A stretch of DNA of 64,000 nucleotides from Bidens hawaiensis (lineage: Eukaryota; Streptophyta; Magnoliopsida; Asterales; Asteraceae), in contig JAIQDT010007612.1 in the NCBI GenBank assembly GCA_021521415.1, positions 1 through 64,000 on the forward strand, written 5' to 3'. The position numbers were made by a program, and so were the translations under genes. The notes beneath the pieces were generated by a model. The model was not told the DNA's origin. It worked only from the letters and a program-made list of their open reading frames with translations, and did no database searches. Shown one piece after another: positions 11,497 through 22,534 of this stretch; positions within the stretch are counted from its first letter, which is position 1; every line of letters starts with the position of its first letter.

Positions 11497-14400
11497 ATGT
11501 CTGATAGCTCAGACAACACAATCTCCCCCATCCATTGCCGTGTGAAATCGCTAGTGATGTCTACGTTGAAGAAGACCGGCGAGGGGAAGAGGGCTGCTGA
11601 GGCCTCATCGGAGGAGGTCGGGAGGACCAAAACAGTGAAGAAGTGGGACGAGATCCCCTGCAAACTGAGGCAGGCCGATCTTGACAGCCTTATCGATACT
11701 CAGGGTTTTCTCCCTGAGTATGGCTGCCTGTTGCCGGCGGCCGGGCACACGGCGGCGGACCCGCCTACCGGCTATATTTCCCTTTACTGCCATTTTTTCA
11801 CCCACTGCAACCTTCGTCTCCCGATGACAAGGTTTGTGGGTGCGGTGCTTAGGTTTTTTGGGATTCATATATCCCAAGTCCATCCGTTTGGACTTGTGCG
11901 CATGACTCATTTTGAGTTCATGTGCAAATCTCAGCGCGAGGAGCCCACCCCTCGGCTCTTTCAATTTTTTTATAAGCCCAAGATCCAAGATTCTTGGTTC
12001 TCATTTATTCCTCGCAGTCAGAAGGTCAAGTGCTCAACTGTTTCATTCAAGAGCCTTCATGACTGGTCTGAGAGGTTTTTTTACATCAGGGCTGGTGTGA
12101 TCCCCATCCGCATGACCATGCGCGCGATCTCTTCTGCGCCTGCGGATGTGGGTGTCTTCAAGAACCCAACTGGCGCCTGGGTGAAAAAGTTGACTGCCGA
12201 ACCATCCCCCGCCAAGAAAATTTGCGAGGAGGCGCTGGTGGGGGTTGGTATGAGCAGGAGGTGGGCTGACAGCGCGACTGAGCCCGTGATCCAAGTTGAC
12301 GGCTTGTGTAAGTTAATCTCATTGCCTTACTTCTGCGCGAATATGATTCTTTTTGCTGATATCATTTGACTTGTTTTGTGCAGTCGTCAAGGAGTATGTC
12401 CACGCCGCCTATGATGAGCATATGGAGGGTGGCTCCGTCGCGCTGGGCGCTGGGGAGGTTGGCTTCCCCGATCGCTTTGATGACATGTTCATCCCTGTTG
12501 ATCTGGGATTTATCTTTGACAGCGATGCGCCTGGTAAGCCTTTGTACTTATGCATTTTCCTTTATAATACCAAGTTTGTCTAACACTTCTGTTGCACATA
12601 TTGTAGATACGCTTGAAAACTACGAGCTGGAGCTCGCGGAAGAGGAGGAGGAGGAGGCGCCCCAACTAAAGCGTAAAGCTAAGGGGAAAATTGGCGCAGG
12701 GGCCAGTAAGAAACAGAAGAAAGATGTTGCCCCTGTTGCTCAGGATCCTCCTACTCAGGCGGGGGGATTTGAGAAAACCCAGGAGTTTCCCTCCAAGTTT
12801 CCCTTGTCTTCCCTGCCTCAAAAAGTGGGCAGACCTCCTGTCCACACGAGGTATGGTGCTACTACCTCCTCCCTTCGCGCGGTGGAAAAGGGAAGCGGCG
12901 TTGCACCTTCGACAGGTATACTTTGCTTATCCTTTGCTTATCTTTCATGGTTCTATTAGCGCGATTCTGATAGAATTACTAATGAATCTTTGCTCACTCA
13001 AATGTTTGTAGAGCCGGCGACAGCGCAACAAGATGCCGAGGCTGCGCCGGAGGTCGCTTCGAAGTCCCCTGTTTTACCCTCGAAAAAGGGTAGAATGGAC
13101 TTCATGGCGATGTTTGCCTCGCGAACGGAGTTGCGCCAAGGTACGTATTGTGCTTGTATTTTCTGACTTTTTTCTTTTAGATCAAGTCATGAACCATTTC
13201 TTTTTGTTTATTTTTTCACAGGAGTCGTAGCTGGCGTACAAGCTGCTAGCGGCACTCCTGGCGCCGGTGCCAGCGCCGTTGGCTCTGCTCCTGCTCCTGC
13301 AAGCGATGAATCTCCCCTCATCGGGATTACTAAGGAGCAGGAGGCCGTTTTACGCGCCGATCTGGCGGCGTCGAGACCTCCCTCACCTCCTCCTGCTCAC
13401 AGCCCTCCTAGGGAGACTGTTTTTGATTCTAGGTCGCAGGAGAAAAGGCCTATTTCAGAGGAGGATGAGGAGGTTCATGCTGAAGACTCCTACGGCGGCC
13501 GCGCAAGCCCTGCAGCGCCGCGAGGTTTCGCGTCGCCGTCTTCTCGTGGGCCTGCCGCTGACTTTTCTGCTTCGTCCCCGCAGGTTTAAGTTTGTTTTTT
13601 CTCCGCTGCGCGGACTTTCATATTAGTGTTTTGATGACTTAGATCATTACTTTGTGTTTGCAGGAAGCCGATCACATCTACCGCCCGAGATGGAACATTA
13701 CTGAGGACAGCTCATTTCAGTCCATGGGTGTGTGTGAGGACTTCTGGGCTCACTCTGTGCCTCCAGCTGAAAGGAGGTTTCAGGAGGCCCGCGCTCGCGA
13801 TGACTTGCTTAAAGATCATCTGTTCGCTGGGTCGGCTTTCTTTGCTGCCTCCCAAGAGCTTCGCTATGATTACGTAAAAGTACGTGATGCTCTTGCGGAA
13901 GCCAAGCAAGAGGCTAAAGTATCTGCTTGGCATCTTTCTGATGCTCGAGAGAGAGCTGAGAAGCTCCAAGCAGAGCTCAGTGAGAACAGGGCAAGTGCCA
14001 ACACCGCGTTCGTTAAGCGCGGGCATGAGCTCCAGGCTGCGCGGGAGAAGCTTCAGGTAGCCGAGGCGGACGCGGCCAAGTACGCGCGTAGAGTGCGCGA
14101 CTTGGAGCTGGACGCGGAGGCGCGTGACCAAGCTCTTGTCCAGTCTATAACTGACAAATCATCGCTGGAGAGTGAGGTTGCGCGCCTGAAGAGGGAGCTG
14201 GCGGCCGCGCAGGCCGAAAAAGACGAAGCCTTGGCGACGGCAGCGTCTAGCCAGGAAGCACTCGATCTTGCGCGAGCGGAAAAAGAAGAAGTCCTGGCGG
14301 CAGCAGCGTCCGACAAAGAGTAGCTGAAACAGACTAAGGAAACTGTTGAGTTATTAAACTCTCAGATTCCTGCCCTCGAGACGTCTGTTGCTGGCCTCGC

Positions 14401-15025
14401 GCAGGATCGCCAATGGCTAATCTCACAGGGCATGACTCGTTGTGCTTACGCGATGAAATACTCAGACGAGTTTCAGGCCCTTGTGATGGACTGCAACGCT
14501 GCCGCGCGCTTGGTTGGTCGAGCTGAATGGTTTACGGATGGCTATGAATATGGCATGTTGAAGAAGAACCCATCCGAGTACCCTTATCAGAGCGACGTTG
14601 CCTGCGCGGACATGGCCGCGATGGGGGAGAAGTATTTGAATACTCCCATTCCCATCCTTGCGCAGGTATTTTAACTTTAATGAGATAACCTTGTCTTATT
14701 TTCCAAGTCTTTTTGTACTCATATTTTTCCTTATGATTTGCAGATATCCGCGCTTGCTGACCAGCCCGATCTCGGCGCGCTAAAGAAATTACTTGACGAG
14801 TGCGAGGGGGCTGGTGGCGGCGATGATGGCGCGGGGAATGCTGGCGTTGCTAGCGGCTCTGGCGTGGCCAAAGGATCCGCTCCTGACACTGTCGTGATAG
14901 AAGACTCCATTCAGGACGAAGAACTTGACTATGGTCAGTTTGGAGATGACGAGGAGCGGGCTGCGCCAGATGCTGAGGGCGGTGATGAGGATTATGAAGA
15001 GGCTGACGTCGACGTGGAGACTTGA
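11497..15025 (+). pseudogene. Antisense spliced gene of element A (7 exons, one premature stop)
   Basis: Exons by conserved GT/AG sites and frame: 11497-12307, 12384-12533, 12607-12915, 13012-13140, 13222-13583, 13664-14665, 14744-15025. The total is 3,045 nt, i.e. 1,014 codons plus stop. Introns are 73-96 bp. Exon 1 carries the gypsy-type transposon-like domain (PPTGYISLYCHFFTHCNLRL; DSWFSFIPRSQKVKC). Exons 3-5 are charged and alanine/proline-rich. Exon 6 starts EADHIYRPRWNITEDSSF and forms a long coiled coil. Exon 7 is acidic. A TAG at 14321-14323 replaces a GAG present in element B and would remove the last third of exon 6 and exon 7. It runs opposite to integrase downstream. The first ATG could also be 11437, in the same frame. 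Function unknown; nuclear or DNA-associated roles are only guesses. Confidence 0.8.
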
Positions 15026-15967
15026 GAAGCCCTTCATGTTTTTTGTATTTTTATTTGTAGTTTGTATCTTTTCATCTTGTATACTTGTAAATTTCAATGC
15101 TTTGGAATGAAATTTTGTTTTTCCCTTCATCGCATCTTGCGCATTCCCCATTCATCTCTTTATTTTGCTTGTTGAATATAAGATATGCTTGCACGTTGAA
15201 ATAAGAACAAGGTTGTAAGGAAATTATTATACTTAATCCTTGTCATATTGTAAGTGATTTTGCCATATCTTGATTATGTTGACACGTGCCTAGGCTTTTT
15301 CATTATTCCTCTTTTGCGCGACGCTATCGCGCATTTATTATATGGAATTATGAGTTTTTAGCCTTTACGTATCAATATGTGTTGCTCAGATATCCATTAC
15401 AATTGCATGCGCGACCTCGGCCTGAGACCTTAACAACTATGTTTTGGCATTTGTTTTGCCTTAGTTGTGTTTAGGTATTTTTATGGTTAGGCTGCGCAGT
15501 ATGTAGGATGGATGTTGTGAGTGATTTGAGCTAAGGCTCACATTATTGGGCTAAGGCCCTGACGTTTTAGAGTTAAGACTCGTTAACGCGTTTGAGCTTG
15601 AAGCTCGCGCATGTATGTTTTACTTCGTTTTATTTCGTTTTGATGTCAATACAATGTTGTCATATTGCTCAAAATTAATAAAGGGAAGTGTGAAACATGT
15701 ATGCATAAGGTAATAGAATTGGGCTAAGGCCCTGACGTTTTAGAGTTAAGACTCGTTAACGCTTTTGAGCTTGAAGCTCGCGCATGTATGTTTTACTTCG
15801 TTTTTATTTCGTTTTGATGTCAATACAATGTTGTAATATTGCTCAAAATTAATAAAGGGAAGTGTGAAACATGTATGCAAAAGGTGATAGAATCCACATT
15901 AAGAGAAGATAGCGCGTATCATTATTCATAATGGCTTAAAAAGCCTTGATTACAAACTTGACATTTT
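15026..15967. repeat. Spacer with a 172-bp tandem duplication
   Basis: Between the convergent ends of the antisense gene and integrase there is no coding sequence. A unit starting near GGGCTAAGGCCCTGACG is present twice (about 15548-15720 and 15720-15892), almost identical. Element B has one copy, with only a short duplication of its first 33 bp or so. Each unit includes AATTAATAAAGG, which contains the polyadenylation signal AATAAA. Confidence 0.7.
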
Positions 15968-16860
15968 TTACATGAAACATTTTCTAAGCTGTGCTGCGTT
16001 CCATGCACGCGGGATCTTCTTTCCTTTCAAATCTTTTAAGGCGTATGCGCCTTTTCCCAATTCTTCCAAGACTTGATAAGGTCCCTCCCAATTGGGGGAC
16101 ATTTTTCCCGGGGGTATCGCGCGGCTAGCTTCATTGTTTCGAAGGACAAAATCATTTTTCTTGAAGTGGCATTCTTTCACGCGCTGGTTGTAATATTTTT
16201 CCAGTTTTTTCTTGTATTTGGCTTCACTGATGATAGCCGCCTCTCTGCGCCCTTCAAGTAAGTTGAGATCCAATCTTCTTTCGCGCTCGTTATCAATCTT
16301 GCTCATCATGAGCACTCTATGGGATGGGCATCCAATTTCTGCTGGAATCATTGCCTCTGTTCCATAGGTTAGGCTGAACGGGGATTCGCCATTGCTGGTT
16401 TTGCTTAATGTCCTGTGTGCCCACAGGACATTAGGTAGCTCTTCGACCCAAGAATGGGATTCTCCCTCCAACCTTTTCTTCAGCCCATTTAACAAGCTTT
16501 GATTCGCGCGCTCCACTTGGCCATTCCCCTGAGGGTGGTATACCGAAGTGAAGATTTGGTTGATGCGCAATTCCTTGAGCCAGTTGGATATCTTCTTGTC
16601 AGTGAATTGTTTGCCATTATCACTCACAATTTCCATGGGCAAGCCAAAACGGCATATGATGTGGCTCCAGATAAACTGCTTCATCGCTTCGGCTGTGATT
16701 TTTGCTAGTGGCTTGGCTTCAACCCATTTTGTAAAATAGTCTACTGCCACTATCAAAAATTTTACTCGCCCTTGCGCTTGCGGTAGGGGACCCACAATAT
16801 CGATTGCCCATTTGTGGAAAGGCCATGCGGAGGTCACTGGAATCAAGTTGTTCTTTGGCC
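15968..16860 (-). pseudogene. pol: Integrase, 5'-truncated, of element A
   Basis: The minus-strand frame starts at the junction near 16860 and contains the integrase catalytic core: D in VAVDYFTKW, D in VSDNGKQF and E in GNGQVERANQ, so the DDE triad is present. The C-terminal domain ends WNAAQLRKCFM with TAA at 15968-15970. The HHCC zinc region and all of PR, RT and RNase H are missing. The first residues of the open frame (before RPKNNLIPVTS) are LTR sequence read through the junction. The frame is otherwise free of stops and very close to that of element B. Confidence 0.9.
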
Positions 16861-17567
16861 GCATCAGCGCGTGGCGCATATCACATGCTCGTGCATATCA
16901 CATCTGCGCATGAAACATCTGCGCGTGAGAATAAAGAGAAGACCTCGCGCATCCTCAGGATTGGCGCATATCACACGTGCACATAATCAACCTCGTCCTT
17001 ATCCAAATCAGGATTAGGGCAACCTTGATTGTGCACGTCAGACAACCTTCCAGAAGGTATCTTTTTAAGGAATAAGAATATGCTGATGTTGACAGCTGCC
17101 AATGAAAGGTGGACAACTCAGCAAAACCCATGTGCTACCACGTGATTATAACCAATGAAAAAGCACCAGGTGTCCCAAAGGACACGTGGCGCAAAGCAAC
17201 TGGAAGAGGCCAACAAAGCCCTAATTGGGTCTGAGCCCAATCATTGGAAACCCTAGCACTATAAATACAGCATCAACTCCACAAGGAGGAGCAGAGTCAC
17301 ATCCAATTACAGAGTATTCAGCTATTAAGCAATACACTCCAAATTCCTTACTCTCACATATTATTATCTTCTCCCACAAATACTTATTCTCACACCGGAG
17401 GGTTACCCCAAAGAGGACCCCTCTGTCCCTTTCTGAGGGGTAAGTTTACGGTGCTGTTCATTTTGTAGGTGGAAGAACCCAGATCCAAGAGAAACCAACG
17501 GTGAAATAGCATAATCACACCCGAGGAAAGTAGATCGTCCACCAGTGAGTCGATCCACGGTTCTTCA
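16861..17567 (+). repeat. Inverted, 5'-truncated LTR copy inside element A
   Basis: This + strand copy matches the reverse complement of the outer LTRs but lacks about the first 240 bp. It ends TTCTTCA at 17567, directly followed by a PBS, so it is a 5' LTR. A TATA box (TATAAATA) lies at 17260-17267. The junction with integrase falls within GCAT, which both sequences share. Confidence 0.9.
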
Positions 17568-17585
17568 TTGGCGCCATCCGCTGTT
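17568..17585 (+). other. Primer binding site of the inverted block in A
   Basis: TTGGCGCCATCCG follows the LTR end. TGGCGCC is the start of the PBS typical of many plant Ty3/gypsy elements (tRNA-Asp-like). Element C has the same first 13 bases. Confidence 0.7.
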
Positions 17586-17637
17586 ACAACGGCAACAAGA
17601 TCTCATCAGATCTCTAAACAAAAAACAAATTTTCACC

Positions 17638-19390
17638 ATGGTTTCTGGCGTTCGTAATGTTGATCAAGTTCTGGAGGATATTGAACGTGAGGATGTTAAT
17701 GAGGGACAACAGTTTCTGAGGGTGCCGCGTGATTCTACGCGCACCACCAGTAACCGTCCCTTCATCACAACTCCTCATGGCCAGACTGAAACTCCTCCAG
17801 ACGATCTTACGTTACAAAATCTTGCCGGCGCGAAACAAAAAGGACCAATGGGTCCAGAAGATGAAACCAATGACCCCAAAGAATGGCTCATAAACGAGCA
17901 ACGACGCTTAATGGACAAGTACAATGAGATGGTCAAACACAAAAAGACAGCCAACATAACACAAAGGCTAGCGTTTGACAAGCAAAACGTCCATGGGACA
18001 AAAAGGGCGCGCGCGCCGGAAGATGGTCATTCCGTTCACACTGCACACACTGAGTTTAGTGATGAAGAAGTGCACAGCATGAGGAAGACGCGAGATACTC
18101 ATGCAGGAGGCTCACAGCCCCGCGCGCACGTGAACATGGCGCCTGGAGCCAGAGCCGATCTGGATCTGCACGCGCCATACAGCCCACCAGTAAGAGGGCA
18201 AGTGGACGTAACCACACCATACAGGCCAGCCATCTTGGTGAAACATTCAAAGTTCACTGAGCGCATCGCGAAGGCCCCCATTCAGCACAAAACCAAGATG
18301 CCAAGTGGTTTGGGCAAATATGACGGCACAACAGATCCAGACGATTTCTTACAAGGGTTTTACAACACAGGAAACCTAGAAAGCTGGACGATGCCAACAT
18401 GGTGTCACATGTTTGCTCGCTGCCTCACGGGCGCGGCGCGTGTCTGGTTCGAGAGCTTGCCGACTGGGCAAATCGATGGGTTCGAGGAGCTATTGGAAAA
18501 GTTCCAAGCCCACTTCGTACAGCAGCGCAGACACACGCGCGACCCTGATGACATCATGCACTGCGTGCGCAAGAATGATGAAACGATTGAAGACTACATA
18601 ACTCGTTTCAATCAGGAGTCTCTGGCAATCGGAGGTATCACTGAGCAACTCTTGCGCGTGGCCTTTATTCAAGGCGCGCGCAGTGATCAACTCCGCCGAG
18701 CTCTCGTAAGCAGAGATGGCATGCCAACCACTTGGGCCAAACTAATGGAAGCATCGCGAGTCTTCGCGAGAAATGAAAAACAAATTACCCAAGATAGGGC
18801 AAGAGAAAGAGCGCATCAAGCTGAGTCACCGCGCAGCAGCGAAAGAAGGGGCAAACAGAACACTGTATGGTCCAGGTTGCAATCAAGCAGTTTTTCTTCC
18901 GCAGAAAAGCAGGCGCAACCAAGCTCACCCCAGCCCCAAAAAGACGTTCGTAATCGCGGGGAGGGTGACAAGAGGGAAGGCGGCAGAGATCCTAGCAGAC
19001 CTCTGCCAAGAATCTGGACTCCCCTCACTAAAACACCCTCACAAGTGTTAAGCACTGAGAATGTCCAGTTCAAAAGCCCCAAGCCACTACACTACAAGGG
19101 ACCATCAAACAGTGGCAAGTACTGCGAGTTTCACAAGTCCACGGGACACAACACTGATGCATGCCATCACTTGAAGGATGCAATTGAAAAAGATGTGAAA
19201 TCAGGCAAGCTGGCTCACCTGGTGAAAAACCCAAGACCAGAAAGTGAACAACCAGAAGGAGCCTCTGCCAGCAAAAAGTACAAAAGAATCTATGTAGCCG
19301 AGGGAGGAAGGCAAGGGCAAACATCAAGAAAGAGAAGCGCGCAAATCCAAAGAGATTGGCGCGAGCAACAAGTAATCTTCCCAAGAATAA
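17638..19390 (+). pseudogene. gag: Gag of element A, fused at its end to an LTR
   Basis: The start ATG at 17638 sits in a good context (TTCACCATGG) and begins MVSGVRNVDQVLEDIERED, as in element B. There is no stop for about 584 codons. The capsid region (KYDGTTDPDDFLQGFYNTGN; WFESLPTGQIDGFEEL) is typical of Retrotrans_gag. Near the end the zinc knuckle is C-X2-H-X4-H-X4-C (CEFHKSTGHNTDAC). Gag breaks off after QQVIFPRI at about 19389. The frame then runs through LTR sequence, so no protease or RT follows. It lies on the opposite strand to the integrase of the same element. Confidence 0.85.
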
Positions 19391-20357
19391 TGAAGAACCG
19401 TGGATCGACTCACTGGTGGACGATCTACTTTCCTCGGGTGTGATTATGCTATTTCACCGATGGTTTCTCTTGGATCTGGGTTCTTCCACCTACAAAATGA
19501 ACAGCACCGTAAACTTACCCCTCAGAAAGGGACAGAGGGGTCCTCTTTGTGGTAACCCTCCGGTGTGAGAATAAGTATTTGTGGGAGAAGATAATAATAT
19601 GTGAGAGTAAGGAATTTGGAGTGTATTGCTTAATAGCTGAATACTCTGTAATTGGATGTGACTCTGCTCCTCCTTGTGGAGTTGATGCTGTATTTATAGT
19701 GCTAGGGTTTCCAATGATTGGGCTCAGACCCAATTAGGGCTTTGTTGGCCTCTTCCAGTTGCTTTGCGCCACGTGTCCTTTGGGACACCTGGTGCTTTTT
19801 CATTGGTTATAATCACGTGGTAGCACACGGGTTTTGCTGAGTTGTCCACCTTTCATTGGCAGCTGTCAACATCAGCATATTCTTATTCCTTAAAAAGATA
19901 CCTTCTGGAAGGTTGTCTGACGTGCACAATCAAGGTTGCCCTAATCCTGATTTGGATAAGGACGAGGTTGATTATGTGCACGTGTGATATGCGCCAATCC
20001 TGAGGATGCGCGAGGTCTTCTCTTTATTCTCACGCGCAGATGTTTCATGCGCAGATGTGATATGCACGAGCATGTGATATGCGCCACGCGCTGATGCGCC
20101 ACGCGCATATGTGATATGCGTGAGCATATGTGATGCGTGAGCATATGTGATGCGTGAGCATATGTGATGCCTGAGCATCTGTGGTGCCTGGGCATATGAT
20201 GCCTGAGCATATGTGATATGCGTGAGCATATGTGATATGCGCCATGCGCATAGGTTTTGGCTTTGTGCCTTCATAATGTCTTGATTTCGAGCCTCTTGTC
20301 CATATCTTGTGGGTTGACCCGCCTCGCTCGGTGTTGAGGCGGGTACATACCTCTTCA
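19391..20357 (-). repeat. Right LTR of element A (967 bp)
   Basis: A complete LTR with TGAAGA and TCTTCA ends, nearly identical to the left LTR. It is 17 bp longer because the GTGATGCGTGAGCATAT minisatellite has one more unit. Its inner side touches gag instead of a PBS. The outer side is followed by the AATTT duplication. Confidence 0.9.
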
Positions 20358-22329
20358 AATTTCTCTCTTAACGCTTTGTACAAGGCGCCCTAAAAGTTTG
20401 ATGGTGTGGCCAGGAGTAAAGTTCACCAATATAATTGAAGGAGAGGGCGCTCTCCCCTCCCTCCACTACGTTTGGTCTTAGGTAAGTTTGACCTAGAATG
20501 TATTTTTGGAAAATATACTGCTTTAGGTAAGTTTGACCTAGAATTTTAATATACTGCTTTAGCTTTCACTGAAACCAATAGTGAAGTTAAAAGAGATCAA
20601 ATGGAGATTTTGAATCGAAATGGTATTTTATGATTCTTTACCCCATAGGACCGAGTGATAAGTCGACAAAGTTAATGTGATTAAAGTTAGCTCTAAAACG
20701 TCATGTGATTCCATATTAATGTGCTAAATGTCACGGACCAAATATTTGATGATCGATATGCTTAATTTGTGTTGCAATGCTTGGGTTTGTTGGCTCGTCC
20801 CGGACTTCCTCGGGCACGGCCTCAGCGGGAAAGAAGGCGTACATACCTAGTTGTGCTGGCACGACGAACGCATCGCTGGTTGCGAGCTGTTGCCGCTCGC
20901 CTGATGAGTCCAAGGCAGGACGAAACCAGCAAGCCCTGGTCATGAGCGGACCAACTGGCTGGCCTTCGGGCGCCACACGGAGTCAAAGGGATAGCTCCGT
21001 GACATAAAGGTATTACAAGTACAATTTCTGCCTTGAGTTTTTAGGCTTGATACTTGTAATTTGTTCTTAGTTACATACAGTCTAATGACTCTAATCCATC
21101 TATATTTTTTTTTGGAAAGTAAAAATGTCCAATCTGAATCCAACATTGTACCAATAAATATTGGGCCTATTTCAATCTGTCGTTTATACCCTATAAATAT
21201 ATGTCGTTTAGCCCTGCTTGCGGTGCGCACATATGATGTATATATGTGTGAACCCTTGGGTGGGCAAAAGTGAAATTGCACTAATTTTGACGTTATTTTA
21301 CTAATCTCGTGAAAATAACGTTAAAAGTGACGGACGGTTAATCAGGCATCATGTAGTGGCGTTGATAGCCGAAAGACAAGGGTACATGCACCGATCAGCC
21401 GGTGTCCCGATGATTAAGTGCTATGTGCCTTATGTCTAAGGCTTGATGCAAAACTACTATCGAGCCGGGGGTCTCACCGGAAGCAGCCTCTCTATCCTTA
21501 TGGGGTAGAGGTAAGGCTGTCTACGTCTTACCCTCCTCAGACCCTACCATAGCTTTGCTATTGGTGGGATATACTGAGTACGATGATGATGATGATGATG
21601 ATGATATATGAAAAAGAGACTCGAGCCTTTGCTTCGCCTTATGTCTCGAAATGGTTAAGCTGGCTCTTAGTACAACTAAACATGATTTAAGAAAATTATA
21701 CAAGTTTTTATTAGTGTGTTAACGGGTTGAAGTAGAAACTTAAACTAATATCCGTAGTCACGTGTCCTAAGTAAATTATAATAACTACTATCTTTTAAGT
21801 GAGTATGAATAGAGTATGTATAAAAATAACTTTGCGTGTCCAGAACAACACGTTTTGGAACAATAATGTTATAATTATAAGCTTCGACTATATGGTCATG
21901 AAAACTTATACGAATTCAACTGATAGATGAAAAAGTAAATGCAATAATAATCCTTAAATGCATAAAGTATACACGAATAATTATGTGTTCTTATATATAT
22001 ATATATGTGAGATTGGTAATATATCGAATACCAAATCTTGACGAAACTTGGTACCGAATACCATACCGGGTTTATTGGTACGGCATGGTACGGTACCTGT
22101 ATCGGTTACTTCGGTACAGTACCATATTTGATACTACTTTGGTTTTTGTTCTTCCTAATCTTCGTTGAGCTTGATATTGCATGTGCGGGTATTATGAAAA
22201 GTAGACAAATTATTTGAAAAGGTAATGCAAGGTCCCAACCACCACCGGTTACCAGCCGCTAAACTACAATGCGACACCAACTTCGTTGTCTGACCCACCA
22301 TGCACCACCCCCAACCTCTACAAAACAAT
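20358..22329. other. Intergenic DNA with a GC-rich island and old repeats
   Basis: No gene was recognised. A GC-rich island (about 20770-21005), unlike its AT-rich surroundings, is open on both strands; the minus frame (20731-20976) matches nothing I recognise. A SINE 3' part is at 21455-21606. A stretch rich in GGTACCG and CGGTACC (about 22020-22140) resembles hAT-type subterminal repeats. Confidence 0.55.
21455..21606 (+). repeat. SINE 3' region (plant 'Angio-domain' type)
   Basis: The block with AGCAGCCTCTCTATCC, GGGGTAGAGGTAAGGCTG, CCTCAGACCCTACC and GGTGGGATATACTGAGTA is the conserved 3' part shared by several plant SINE families. It ends in an (ATG)n tail instead of the usual (TTG)n. 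The tRNA-related 5' end was not found, so the left boundary is approximate and the copy is probably truncated. Confidence 0.7.
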
Positions 22330-22534
22330 CGATTCCGACCATTAGCTTCATTTTCATCGGGACTAGTGTTTCACAGACCTGGATTGCTGCTTCACAAATC
22401 TGAAATTTGCCTCCCTCACTAGAAAATCGTTTAACATATTGCACATTGATTCAACATTTTTGGCCCTTATATATGGTGTTCTCACATAGACATTTTAATC
22501 CACCTGATCAACAACTATAAGAATATAAGGGGCC
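22330..22534 (-). pseudogene. Tail of the ABAP1-like pseudogene, left of element C
   Basis: On the minus strand, directly across the element C insertion, a weak continuation of the BTB-side sequence can be read (VVDQVD, then RAKNVESMCNML after a stop). It fits the region after the BTB domain of ARM-BTB proteins. It is heavily mutated. The assignment depends on its position next to the better part at 30451-31640. Confidence 0.4.

Larger units (their letters stand above)
9946..20357 (-). mobile_element. Element A: Ty3/gypsy Tat element with an inverted, chimeric interior
   Basis: The outer ends are two full LTRs, 9946-10895 and 19391-20357, both in minus orientation. They are flanked by identical 5-bp duplications AATTT (9941-9945 and 20358-20362). 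From left to right the interior holds the minus-strand PPT, an antisense gene on the + strand, integrase on the minus strand (15968-16860), then a switch to + orientation: a 5'-truncated LTR (16861-17567), a PBS and gag (17638-19390). Gag runs directly into the right LTR with no PBS beside that LTR. Protease, RT, RNase H and the integrase N-terminus are missing. The matching duplications indicate that the outer LTRs are the true integrated ends of one unit. Confidence 0.9.

Noticed and set aside
13712..14316. Minus-strand frames opposite exon 6 of the antisense gene (also 47615-48060)
   Set aside because: Shadow frames of a coiled-coil exon with biased codon composition; the opposite strand contains the conserved frame shared with B.
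16861..20357. Independent nested element inserted in + orientation inside A
   Set aside because: There is no target duplication around the block, its left LTR is truncated, and no + strand 3' LTR exists. The outer AATTT pair fits one unit.
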